This document shows, piece after piece, positions 20,696-31,573 of a DNA stretch of 62,000 bases. The position numbers and the translations under genes were made by a program. The notes beneath the pieces were generated by a model that was not told the origin of the DNA, did no database searches, and saw only the letters and a list, made by a program, of their open reading frames with translations. The first letter of the stretch is position 1, and every line of letters begins with the position of its first letter. Source of the stretch: Apostichopus japonicus (taxonomy: Eukaryota > Echinodermata > Holothuroidea > Aspidochirotida > Stichopodidae); contig NC_092580.1 of the NCBI RefSeq assembly GCF_037975245.1, positions 13,362,501 through 13,424,500 of the forward strand, in the 5' to 3' direction.

Positions 20696-21126
20696 CTAAA
20701 TATGGAAAATAGAAAGCAGTAAAAGAAAAAAAGATGAAGAAGAGAAAAGCATCGGTTGGAGAGATTTCACCAGATAGAAATATCTTAAGGAATGGGCATA
20801 TAATGGAACATATATGTTTTGTTTTCACACGGAGTTTAGCCAGACAACCACTATATACTTTTGTTCTCCACTGTTGAAAGTGTCATCTCGTCTATAGCTC
20901 TGTGGATGACTCTGGCACCACAAAGCACCATTGATAACGAAAGCAATCCTATACGCTTACACATAAACATGTTCAACATTACGTTGATCCTGTTTCCCCT
21001 TGGTTGATATCATTTCCTTAGTATCAAAAACAAAATACCAAAACTAGTACGATTGGGGTGACAATGGAGCTATTAATAGCTCAATGGGGTGACATATAGT
21101 CAGAAAGACGGTCCATAAGAGAGAGG

Positions 21127-21128
21127 TG

Positions 21129-21220
<92 letters not shown>

Positions 21221-21250
21221 GATATAGATATATATATAAACATACATACA
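21127..21250. repeat. (TA)n microsatellite
   Basis: TA repeats with a few TAAATA and GATA interruptions, in the putative first intron of gene C. Confidence 0.9.
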
Positions 21251-21898
21251 TATAAAGTAAAAACTGGATCGTGCTATAGATTGGTAGCATTACAGTAAGA
21301 AATGAGGAGCTGTGTAATTGCAACAAATCCAGTTGACGGGAATGATTCATTACAGAACATTATACAGTTCACAGTGTGGCACTTTTCGTTATACGTTACA
21401 GTTCAGAAGACTGCAGTAAAGAGCAGTGCAGTACGGTACACTGCAATATAATACAGCACGGTACATTCCAAAGGGGGAAATGTTTTGTACAGTATACCTT
21501 AGATTTCAAATAGCTTTGAATATCACCTCTATACAAAGCGAGACAAACCCGATACAGTGAAAAGTTAACAACACATTGACCATAAAAAAACTTAGAAAAT
21601 TCCATCAGTATACACTTTCCAGGTTTCTAACGAATTTGTTTCGTTTACAAATGTCGTTAATAATTGTGACCTGATTTTGGTGGCCGTAAGCGTCAAACTA
21701 TTTTGTTAGGTGAAACCGTATATTATAACTCTGGTTATGTCAAATATAGGTCTATTGATAGCCTACATGAGAAACATATACTCGCATATGAACTTATATA
21801 ATACTACTTTTCGATTTACCTATAAACGCAGTAAAATTTTAGTAACATTTTTTATCACATTCCGAAACAATACAAAATTCATAGAAAACTAACCTTAC

Positions 21899-21955
21899 AT
21901 TATTCCGTATAGCACGAACATAAGTCACATCAGTCCATATACAAGCTCTATTCCA
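21899..21955 (-). promoter_or_regulatory. Eroded promoter and first exon of gene C
   Basis: This stretch aligns with the promoter/first-exon segments of genes A (45731-45785) and B (33857-33909). It keeps the splice donor (minus-strand TAATGTAAGG, exon end at 21899) and the ACATAAGT and AGTCCATA words. Where A and B have CTATATATA, the C copy has a different sequence (minus-strand GAATAGAGC), so the TATA box is lost. Whether C is still transcribed from here is unknown. Confidence 0.5.
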
Positions 21956-22908
21956 CTCTGTAAACGATTTAACTTTAGAACTGCCCAACAATTTTCAACT
22001 TACTTCCCGTTATGGTTTTGCATATCATTCATCATATACATTTAAGTTATAAAATGAACATTTCTAACAATTGACCTTTTACTTTCCGGAGTTCTTCAAG
22101 TACGCTACCCACGGTAGCTATTGGCTCCGGATCTTTAACAGAACACAAGTAAGAGTTCATCGGTCTGTACCTGTATTCGTGTATTTAATTGTCATAACTA
22201 AATCATCGGCAGTCCATGCAAGCTGCTATATACAGAGTAGGTAACACCGCATGCTTAATAACTCAACTTTAATGACATCCTTTGTGCACTTAAAGGTATT
22301 TCCCCGTTTGTTTATTATCATAACATAGTGCCTGTATAGTGCCTGTATATAGCATTGGTAAGTTTCTTGTGGACACGACCATGCATGCAAGGAGGTCCTT
22401 TCTCCTCAATTTCTAAATATTTTATATATTGTAATAATTATGTGTATCTTTAATTGTATTGTATACAATAGCATTGGAATTAAAGTAAGATCTCCTCTTT
22501 TAAGTATTTTTCTTGTCTCTTTTCAAAGTACTCGTTTAACACTGGAACCGCGGTTAACCGCTAGTAGAAAACCCTAAGTTTACTCCCCCCCCCCCCCCCC
22601 CGTGATGATTTCTCTGTGTGGAGGTCATTGAATCCTTCCGTAATTGCTTTGATCTGTTTATTAGTGTATATATTATTGTATATTAGATATATAAAGACCC
22701 TGGAAATACAAAGCCTTCACTTATTTTCAACCTCAGTATCGCGACATCTATGGGAAGGGTTCGACTTTACTACGCACGTTCTTCTATATATAGCTTTACA
22801 TTGTTCTGCCTACTTCCCATCCATTCCAGGTCCATAGCCATGAATTCTGACCAATAAATTAAAGAGGGGCACGATACTCAGGTCATGTCACTTGTGTGTA
22901 GTTGTTGT

Positions 22909-23677
22909 CAGGGGCGTAGCGAAGGGGTTTTTGTTGGGGGGGTGTGGAGAATTTGATTTGCCGACGGATCTGGAAGTGGTGACTGAAATGGGGGAGGGGT
23001 CTAAGGGGAGGGGGTGTCCCCTCCCCTTTGGAAAATTTTTAGTGTTGAAACGTCCTTAGATGCAATCTGGTGCATATTTTAAGTCAAATTTGATTTGCCG
23101 ACGGATCTGGAAGTGGTGACTCAAATGGGGGAGGGGTCTAAGGGGAGGGTGTCTACCCCTCCCCTTTGGAAAATTTTTAGTTTTGAAACGTCCTTAGATG
23201 CAATCTGGTGCATATTTTAAGTTAAATTTGATTTGCCGACGGATCTGGAAGTGGTGACTGAAATGGGGGAGGGGTCTAAGGGTAGGGTGTCTACCCCTCC
23301 CCTTTGGAAAATTTTTAGTTTTGAAACGTCCTTAGATGCAATCTGGTGCATATTTTAAGTCAAATTTGATTTGCCGACGGATCTGGAAGTGGTGACTGAA
23401 ATGGGGGAGGGGTCTAAGGGTAGGGGGTCTACCCCTCCCCTTTGGAAAATTTTTAGTTTTGAAACGTCCTTAGATGCAATCTGGTGCATATTTTAAGTCA
23501 AATTTGGCACGGAAGAATCTCCCGTTCTCCTTTTCTCTATTCAGCTTTCCTTCTTTCTTCCCCTTCCGCTCTCTTCACCTTTTCTCCTTTTGCCGACAGA
23601 CCCAAAATTTGCCGACAGCGACCAAATTATTGGGGGGGTGTGACACCCCCCCACACCCCCCGCTCGCTACGCCCCTG
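22909..23677. mobile_element. Non-autonomous hAT-type element with four internal 138-bp repeats
   Basis: It begins CAGGGGCGTAGCG and ends CGCTACGCCCCTG, with an exact 8-bp target duplication GTTGTTGT at 22901-22908 and 23678-23685. The interior from 22951 to about 23501 is four head-to-tail copies of a 137-138 bp unit (starts at 22951, 23088, 23226 and 23364). Each unit contains GGGGGAGGGGTCTAAGG and its near-inverse CCCCTCCCCTTTGG. There is no transposase frame. Confidence 0.93.
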
Positions 23678-24059
23678 GTTGTTGTACGTGTCATGGTGGT
23701 ACATATGGCGGGGAGGGGGAGGGGAGGGGTGAGGGGGGCACACGGTATCCATTTGTGGCCCGGCCTGTCTAAGGGTTTCAGTTCCATTCTCTTGTTTCAT
23801 TAGTACGTCTGTCCCAGTTTATCTTTCAAACCTTGTTTTCTCTGTTTCCGGGTCCTTTTTTTTGGGCTGGCTAGTGAAGGAAACGCCAGACTCTCTAACT
23901 TTTATAAGTTCATTTTATAGCGTCTCATTAGCTAAGGACTGAACACGAACTATATATTGGTTATCCGATTGTGTTTACCAGGCATTCTGTAATGTTCTTC
24001 AATGATGTCCACACAGTGCACTAAAGTACTCAGTAAGGAACTGAAAGGTATACTCCATT

Positions 24060-25110
24060 GGCAGGGGGAGAGAGAGGGTGGAGGGGGGGGGGTGGAGTAA
24101 ACGGGGTAGGTGATGGTGATTGAACAGGGGTTCAGGTTGAAATAGCAACCATTTGAGTCGGCAGCAAGATGGATCTGCACGAGAAACTATAATTCATTAA
24201 TACAAATAGGAAATTTGCATTCAGTTCAACTTTTTTTCAAGTTCATCCACGTTCACTAAAGTTTTCCTTATTGCTTTACCAAGATGGCCTCTTGATAACT
24301 CTACATTACCCAACCTTCCCTGGCAGTATGACTTCAGGCAATTGATATGATGTAATAAAGAAGAACGCAAAAATAGCTATTCTTCGTTTCAAGATATTAT
24401 CTGCCATAAAATATGTCAAGAGTCTAGAATGTCCCTTTAGGACTAAAATGGCGCGTGAAGACCTCGGCTCCTCGGTGCTGGCGTACATGTTCATGTAAAA
24501 CCATTATAACTCAACCGAAATATTTTCTTTCAACTTAATGTAAACGAAGCCCCCCCCCCAACCCCACCATTGGGTGACATTCCATTATCCTTTACAAATT
24601 TGTAATGCGGAATTGTAAACATGTTATTTGCTGTGATGAAGGTGTCAGGAAATGACCTAATGGTCTGTGTGCTAGACTAGATAGTCCAGCCACTTCAATT
24701 GATGGGTCTCAGATGTTTTAAAGGTTCATTTCTCAACAAATAAAAGTGATATAGAATTACAACATGGACTAACATAGGATATCGGTCTGCAATATATCTA
24801 AATTAATTTCTTGCCTACAGTCATCCTTTAAACATCCTAATGTCAGTCACCAACGATTCATTGTGTTCACTTTGTAAACGAATGACTATAAAAAAAGATT
24901 CGATTGACTTAATGAATTAACCCATACGATATAAAAGTCGCAGCGGAGTCATGTTCTTTCACGAAGAGGTGGTGGTGGTGGTGGGGGGGGGGTGGGGGTG
25001 GGGGTGATTGACGAGACCCTGCTCCCATAGCCTTGTAATGAGATATTTGTAAAGAATTCATTACTAGTAATAAATTTGGAACAAACATCAACTTATGAGT
25101 ATTATACATA
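24060..25110. repeat. Segmental duplication, copy 1 (3' flank of gene B)
   Basis: This intergenic segment is similar along its length to 34620-35560, with long matching blocks such as the one starting ATGACCTAATGGTCTGTGTG in both. It sits 3' of gene B just as the other copy sits 3' of gene A, so it belongs to the same unit duplication as the genes. Similarity resumes beyond it in the terminal-exon region of both genes. Confidence 0.85.
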
Positions 25111-25111
25111 A

Positions 25112-25180
25112 TTGATAGATATATAGATAGATATATTAATAGATAGGTAGATAGATAGATAGATATATAGATAGATAGAA

Positions 25181-25227
<47 letters not shown>

Positions 25228-25228
25228 T
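25112..25228. repeat. (GATA)n/(GACA)n compound microsatellite
   Basis: About 80 bases of GATA-type repeats pass into seven or so GACA repeats at 25195-25226. It occupies the position where the duplicated copy near gene A carries about 1.7 kb of different sequence, including a satellite array. Confidence 0.9.
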
Positions 25229-25506
25229 AACTGCGGGTTATATAACGCTATAGGCTACGATATAACAATGAGACACAATTATATCAGAAGCTGTAAACGA
25301 CTGTTCTAAAGGTTATACTGTCACGTACACATCCATCCTGCTATATGCGTATACTAATTATCAAAATGTCCGTTCAGTCTTTCCTTCGTGGTCGTGGCTG
25401 GTTATATTATCGGTCCTGATAGCGTATACTGATTCTCTTCTCTAGCCTCTTATCGCCCTTGTCTGCTTGTTGTTACATATTTGATGCAGATGGTTACCGT
25501 TTAGAT

Positions 25507-28385
25507 TTACGATTCCTGCACGATGCGACTAGAGGTGGCAAAGTCGTCACCTAAGATTGAGCTCTCTTGCCATTTTGGTAATCTTGGAAAATATGTATCC
25601 ATTTTGTCAATGACAGAACAAGCACAACTGAAATTTCCGTGTCCTGTTATAATACAATGAGCTCTTACTTGTGATGGTTCCACCGGTTGCACCCCTAAGA
25701 AAAATGATAAATGAATAACATTAAACAGTTTTATAATAAAGAATAATTGAAAAGCTTTAGCAATTAGAGATGCTCTCTGGGATGTTTAGTTTTATATTTT
25801 CAGTATCAGTTTATATTGTCCATAATTATTCTCCAAAGGCCTATACTAAAGCCTACCACGGTACTTCACAATTTAAGAGATGCAATTAACATTCAACAGA
25901 TTACGTATACTAATGGAAAGAAACCAATTTGGAGAATAACAAAAATCTTGATACAAGAAAAAAAAACCCAACATATATGATATTAGCAACAAAACATTGT
26001 ATCGTTTATCATGTGTTTATACCACATTCTTTTATGAACTAATGAATAACCATGACTTATCTGGGACACAAGAAGATGAAAAACATGGCGAGGGAAATAA
26101 CTAGCTCTAAACCAAGATCTCAAACGGGCAATCCCACGCCCCATATTACATGGTACAAAAACTGCAAAAGGGATTGTTATAAATGTATCCAGAAAATACC
26201 ATACATTGGACCCAATGTCATTCAAGATGAAAGAGATTGATCGAATTCAACGGCTCTTTTTAGGGCCAGCAAATAATCCAGAAATAGCAGGCTTTTCTCG
26301 GTTAAACATGCAATCTGTGTCTACTATATATTGGTTATGTTTTTACCCGTTTTCATAACGTGTATATTCTCTAAGGATGATAACGGTCTCCACTTTGACG
26401 GTCTGGTTTTATTCACTGTAAGTATAGGCTCATATATTTAGGAGGGAGATTCTAAACTTGCATGCGTTGACATGTTTGTCTTTGTCTTTTATTTATTTAT
26501 TTTTGCTCCATTTTAAAAGCACGCATTGTCGTTAAGTCGCCACAATTTTAGATAGGAGCTTCATTTCGTCATGACGGACTGGTAATGTCAAAAGGAGGGT
26601 AAAGTACATTATTTAGTGCTCACCCTTAACTGTGTGAAACCGAGCAAAAGAGCACATCACACGTGAGCAAAATAGAGTAGTTAAGATGAACAATTGAGCA
26701 CGTGCTCATATTAGAATAAGCAACAAAAACACATGATGTGGTTCATGACTTGTGAATAGCACGCGAGCACAAAATGAGTTTCTCAAAGAGCAAAAGAGCA
26801 CACCGTAAGCAAAAGAGAGTAGTTTAGATGAGCAATTGATCGCATGTGCTCATATTAGAATAAGCAACAAAACATAAGGAATCTGGGTATGTTTCAAAGT
26901 GGGATTGCACGGGTGCGATCATAGTGGCTACACTTCGTTTGCTTTGACATGTGTGTACATGCCACTGTATAGCCTAAGCAATCTCTCCGCATTGCGTATT
27001 GTACACTTTCAATGCAACAAAACTTGACCTATTGTACTCGTTTTCTCGAAGCTATATAGTTTTCAGCCTTCGGCGGCCATTGTATTATTAACGGTCTTAT
27101 ATAATATAAGATAGACTGAAGATATGAAGTTTTCTTACTTGGACATGAAAATTCATTACAAGTCCTTTCTTCAAAAACGTTTCCCACACATGCATCTCCT
27201 CCACGTTTCGGTTTCGGGTTGGTACAATTCCTCGTTCTTGTTTGATTACCACCTCCACAAGTCACAGAACATTGTCCCCAATTACTCCAGTCAGTCCAAC
27301 CTCCATTCACCGCAGGTTTGCCTATACAGTAATGAGGTAAAAGAAGTCCTGATATTATCAATGAGAACATGCATCATATGGTCATAGGAATATTTTGTCA
27401 CTTTACTTATTACAGGGTTCGAGTAAAATAATTCTACATACCAATAATTTAATAATGGTAACGGTTTACATTGATCACAGTTTCAAAGATGGATTTCAAT
27501 ATACCTACGTGGCGATTATGATCGAGGCTAATGTGTTTCTTTGTTGTACATATCAAGCTAATGAGCTAACGTGAACTTGGGAACAGCTAAAGAGCGCCCT
27601 CACATTTGTTACACCACATCGCCATTGACACCTTTGACCTATAATATAACAATTTTTACGTTAAAAAAGTAATGTTTTATTTGCTTCTTCCTTTTATTAT
27701 TTTGGAATGAGAGCAATAAAGCTACATCGTTATGACGTTCAAGAACAGCGCCATCATTTATTTGATACACCTGCTTAAACGTTGTTTTTACAAATATTAC
27801 GTACTGTTACATGCTTTCTTCTTCACCGTGACGTAACGAGTTCGACCTGTCACAATCCTCCTGCAACCAACTGCACACTTGTCGCATGAATTAGAAAAAT
27901 TTCGAGTTTTATTTCCGTTGCTAGCACAGAGGTTTGATACTGTTTCATTTTCACATTCTTTCTTATTGCAGATGATTTTTTTGTAAATGGTCGTGTTGCT
28001 GTAGAGAACTGTAAAAATAAAGTACGTGCATGCATTATTGCGGTATCGAATAAACTGAAAGCGATGATTTTAAGAGTCCCCCCCTTAAAGATTAGAACGA
28101 TATATGTATTTATAATTATATTCATCATCCCGTATCACACATTTCTTTGTTGACACCCAAATTATCTTTTCTTGCAGCCTAGGGGGGGGGGGGGGCGGGC
28201 GAGAGGGGGGGGGGGGGCGAGGTGGGGTGAAAAGGGTTACTTGTAACTTTTCGAAGCGAGGACTTGCCAGGTTCTTCATAAAGTGGGAGTGGCACATGCC
28301 CCCTGTGGCAACCTCCTCAACCCCTGCTGTGATTTTTCATTACCACATATGTGCATTGTGTTGCCCGCCGCCGCTATTTCTACTA

Positions 28386-28452
<67 letters not shown>

Positions 28453-28454
28453 TA

Positions 28455-28492
<38 letters not shown>

Positions 28493-29263
28493 AACCAGGC
28501 TCTTTCCTCTCTTGTTGGAGTCACACTCTATCACCCGTGAGAAGAATATGTGCTTACACTCCTTTTCACCCCCCCCCCCCCCACTCCCCTGACCTCATTC
28601 TCCCTCTCTTTTCCCTCCGATTTATGTCTACTTCATCATATGTGACAAGATATGATGGTAGCATATTGAAATATATGTAATATTTAAATTGTGTACATTG
28701 AAATTTTAGGTTTCCTACAAGTTTTGCAGTACAAACAAATCTTGAATAATGACAGGCAAACAGTTAATATTTCATAACTAACTTTCTTCATATAACATGT
28801 AAGCTATATAGAAATTGAAACAAAAAAAGCAGAAGAAAATTAATTATTGCTAATCAACATGTCCTTAGTCCAATGCATATATTCGTATACCAATGCATCG
28901 ACTCCTAAACAATTACTTACATGTTGATGAAGGATCGAATTCTTCTTCCAACCATTTTAAAGCCTTAGAACATCCATCTACACTAGGATGGAAATGAATC
29001 TTCTTATGGGTCACGGATGCTTCGAAGTGATCACAAATTGCCTCGTTTGTAATCATAGCCAGAAAACTATCCTGTTCAGGATACCTTGATGCAGGTGTAT
29101 CACAAACAGCTTGTTGATCCGATCTGTTACACCTTCTTGGGTTTCCTTCATGACTATTTTGACGATTATTGCTGCCATCCTTAATTCTAGTTCTGCCGAT
29201 AATTCGTGCATCACATAACACCATTAACAACCAAATCAGTACTAATCGCTTGCAAACATGCAT
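25507..29263 (-). CDS. Gene B: secreted protein with a single TSP1 domain
   Basis: Exons: 29263-28921 (signal peptide and N-terminal domain), 28008-27805 (Cys-rich), 27321-27139 (TSP1) and 25694-25507 (terminal, with stop). Lengths 343, 204, 183 and 188 hold phase 1 and give about 305 residues. The N-terminal domain keeps the F-L-A-M-I-T-N block and the pattern ICDHF-HFHPSV-GC-ALKWLEE shared with A and C. It has a longer low-complexity insert after the signal peptide and lacks the RTRR dibasic site. The Cys-rich exon has about eight cysteines and several N-glycosylation sequons. The TSP1 exon is intact ([17 protein letters not shown]). The terminal exon has HCII, GHGNFSCAC and a Trp near the middle. 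It is the most diverged of the three paralogues. The N-terminal and Cys-rich domains are not ones I recognise. Confidence 0.77.
26642..26872. repeat. Two-copy imperfect tandem repeat
   Basis: Two head-to-tail copies of a roughly 136-bp unit (starts about 26642 and 26778) contain GAGCAAAAGAGCACA and TGCTCATATTAGAATAAGC. It lies in the last intron of gene B. No coding signal. Confidence 0.75.
28388..28490. repeat. (TA)n microsatellite
   Basis: TA repeats broken by AATA and TGCGTAG, in the first coding intron of gene B. Poly-G and poly-C runs lie on both sides (28182-28216 and 28569-28582). Confidence 0.9.
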
Positions 29264-30069
29264 TGTCAAAACTTTGGTGATCCTTTCTCTTGATATTGTC
29301 AAGAAGTTCCTAAATATGGAAAATAGAAAGCAGTAAAAGAAAAAAAGATGAAGAGAAAAGCATCGGTTGGAGAGATTTCACCAGATGAAGATATCTAAGG
29401 AATCGGCATATAATGGAACATATATGTTTTGTGTGTATACCGTGGATGAAATAGAGGTTATAAACATACGTATATAGGCCTATATGTTTGATACATAGTA
29501 AGAAATAATTATGTAAATGACCTTGCTTATTAAAACACATCCAAGTTCGAGGTAAGGGGTGCGGGTAGCAGGATCCTCACCCCTGTTGAACAAAGGTACT
29601 CATACACAAACCGAGCGCGAGGCGATAGTAATAGTTTGGGGCTGTGAACATTTTCCTTTGTTTCTTTATGGTAAAGAGTTTCTCTTGTTAACAGTTTACA
29701 GAACCCATAGAGTCGATATTTAGTAATCCCTCTTCTAAGCAACCAGCGCGCGTAGAAAGATGGAGTCTGCGTATCGAGTTGTACGCATTTATAGTTTTCC
29801 ATAGGGAAGGCAATTCAAACCCTGCTGACTATTCGTCACGACATCCGTTTTGCACAATGAGAAGATGAATATGTCAGTAGAAACTGCATTAGCAATTCAT
29901 TAATTTTCTTGCCCTGCATGCTACACCCACGAGCTTGCCAGACATTCAAGCAATGACGCAATCCGATGAGACGCTTTAAAATGTACGTGATAAGCGCTAT
30001 TTAGGAATTCAACTTGAATATATTGCGCAAAAATCATCCAGATATTGTTGCATATTATTACGTGAAAAA

Positions 30070-30300
30070 GACGAACTAACGGTTAATGACGAAGACAATT
30101 TAAATCTTCGAGGGTCACGTATTATTATTCTCCAGTCCATGCAAGCGAGCGTTCTTCAAATTGCGCACGGAGGACACCAATGCATCGTAAAGACAAAGCA
30201 ACGGCTAAGAGAGAAGGTTTGGTTTTCTCTCAGATTGATAAATGACCGAAGACATTGTGAAAACCTGCCTTGCTTGCCAGGTCACGGTATATCTACAACG
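30070..30300 (+). pseudogene. Relic of an LTR-retrotransposon (Ty3/Gypsy-type) integrase, zinc-finger part
   Basis: Translation from 30070 reads D-E-L-T-V, then L-R-G-S-R-I, then A-H-G-G-H-Q and the block IVKTKQRLREKVW. After a frameshift near 30232 it continues M-T-E-D-I-V-K-T-C-L-A-C-Q. This is the His-His-Cys-Cys zinc-binding region (integrase H2C2) that precedes the catalytic core in Ty3/Gypsy polyproteins. Upstream frames contain stops, and no LTRs or catalytic domain are seen. A hAT element interrupts the sequence just downstream at 30376. It is dead. Confidence 0.8.
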
Positions 30301-30375
30301 TCACTTGAAACTCTTAGTATATGTCAGAGTTACACAGAGCCCCGAAGTGACGAACTTACACTTGGTATATCCTGT

Positions 30376-30667
30376 CAGGCGCGTAGCCAAGGGGGGGGGC
30401 GAAAGGGGCAGCCGCCCCCCCCCCTTGAGCATATTTTAAAAATTTTTTTTAATGTTTGTATGATATCGCTAGTATTTTCAAAAGAGAAAATGCTAAGATG
30501 CAACTTACAAGGCCTGGGAAGTGCCATTTCCAGCGATCTGGGAGGCATTTTCAGCCAAAATTTTCTTGTACGCTTCGCGCCAACATGGTGGCGCTACGCT
30601 TAGATAGTTTGCAATGCCGAATTTACAGTTTCGCCCCTCCCTTGGCAAATTCCTGGCTACGCGCCTG
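30376..30667. mobile_element. Non-autonomous hAT-type element, 292 bp
   Basis: Ends CAGGCGCGTAGCC and GGCTACGCGCCTG are inverse complements, and an exact 8-bp duplication TATCCTGT flanks it (30368-30375 and 30668-30675). It carries the subterminal motif GTACGCTTCGCGCCAAC and GTGGCGCTACGCTTAGATAG that recurs in two other elements of this window. There is no coding capacity. Confidence 0.93.
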
Positions 30668-30753
30668 TATCCTGTCCTTGACATTTTGAAAAACATTTCT
30701 GCTGACGCAGCCATTCCTAGACTAGATAATATGTATTCTTACGTTTGGCATAC

Positions 30754-30795
30754 CTGGAGTCTTATTATTACAGGCAGACAATGATCCTCCATTCA
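30754..30795 (-). other. Possible 42-base mini-exon resembling the start of a TSP1 exon
   Basis: On the minus strand a TGTAG acceptor is followed by GTGAATGGAGG-like sequence (as at the start of the first TSP1 exon of A, B and C) and then a GTATG donor. Read in phase 1-1 it would encode V-N-G-G-S-L-S-A-C-N-N-K-T-P. It lies 5' of gene B with no neighbouring partner exons. It may be an exon relic or chance. Confidence 0.25.
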
Positions 30796-31573
30796 CTACA
30801 GGAACTTTTAAAAAGTTTGCTGAGTATTTGAGATGTTGAAATAGCAAACGTAATACAGTATGTGGTCAAAAGCCAATGCCGAAGTTGAACGTTTTCATGC
30901 AAACAATACAGAAAACTATTTGCGCGGCGAGAATGGAAGGTAGAAAGCTGGCAAAAAGTAATGTATTATTTCCATAGACATTATAGAGCAATACTTCACT
31001 CCACCACGCTTAAACGCCCAGCAAATAGTAATAGTAACTTGCCCCAATTGTGTTCATGTTATTTCGTTGTCTAAACTAACGGTATTGCCATCGGCGCTGT
31101 TCAACAATTGCTCAACCACCTGATATAAAAAATAGCGTTTTCGCACGAAATTCATTTTGCGCTTTATATGCTTACTATATATACGCACGTCGTTAATTAA
31201 GATATGTTTCTTTCCTTTGTTGAGTCTGGTAGTGCAGGAGCAAGAGTACCGATATGGCTATAGGTGTAACCAGGGAGTTGTTACGGAACTCCCTGGTGTA
31301 ACAGGTATACGTAGACCTATAGTAGTATAGTAGTGGTAGCAGGCTACATATCATGCATTCTCCATGCGCTGGTGATGCAGTCTGGAATTCGTACGAAACG
31401 CTTATTTTTACATAACGTGGTTGAGCAATTTGAACAGCGCCGATGGCAACAACGTAAGTTTAGACAATGTAACTTTAGATATCAATGTGAGTTTGAGCAA
31501 CAGCATGGTAAGACAGCAGCAAACTTAGTTTAGACAACGAAAAATAGCTTGCCCTTTTCGCGTTCCATATAAA

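Larger units (their letters stand above)
20696..25506. other. Intergenic/5' region between genes C and B
   Basis: Besides the gene C promoter remnant it holds a TA tract, a short run of degenerate CAGTACGGTACA words near 21405-21480, a poly-C run at 22585, the hAT element at 22909-23677, and the segment 24060-25110 that is duplicated at 34620-35560. No other coding region could be supported. Confidence 0.6.

Noticed and set aside
27850-28128. 92-codon minus-strand frame
   Set aside because: It overlaps the gene B Cys-rich exon (28008-27805) in the wrong frame. The correct frame has the conserved cysteines and both splice sites.
29310-29540. Similar open frames upstream of A (42965-43207) and B (29310-29540)
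   Set aside because: The similarity is explained by the segmental duplication. The frames run through the splice acceptor before the start codon and have no coding features of their own.
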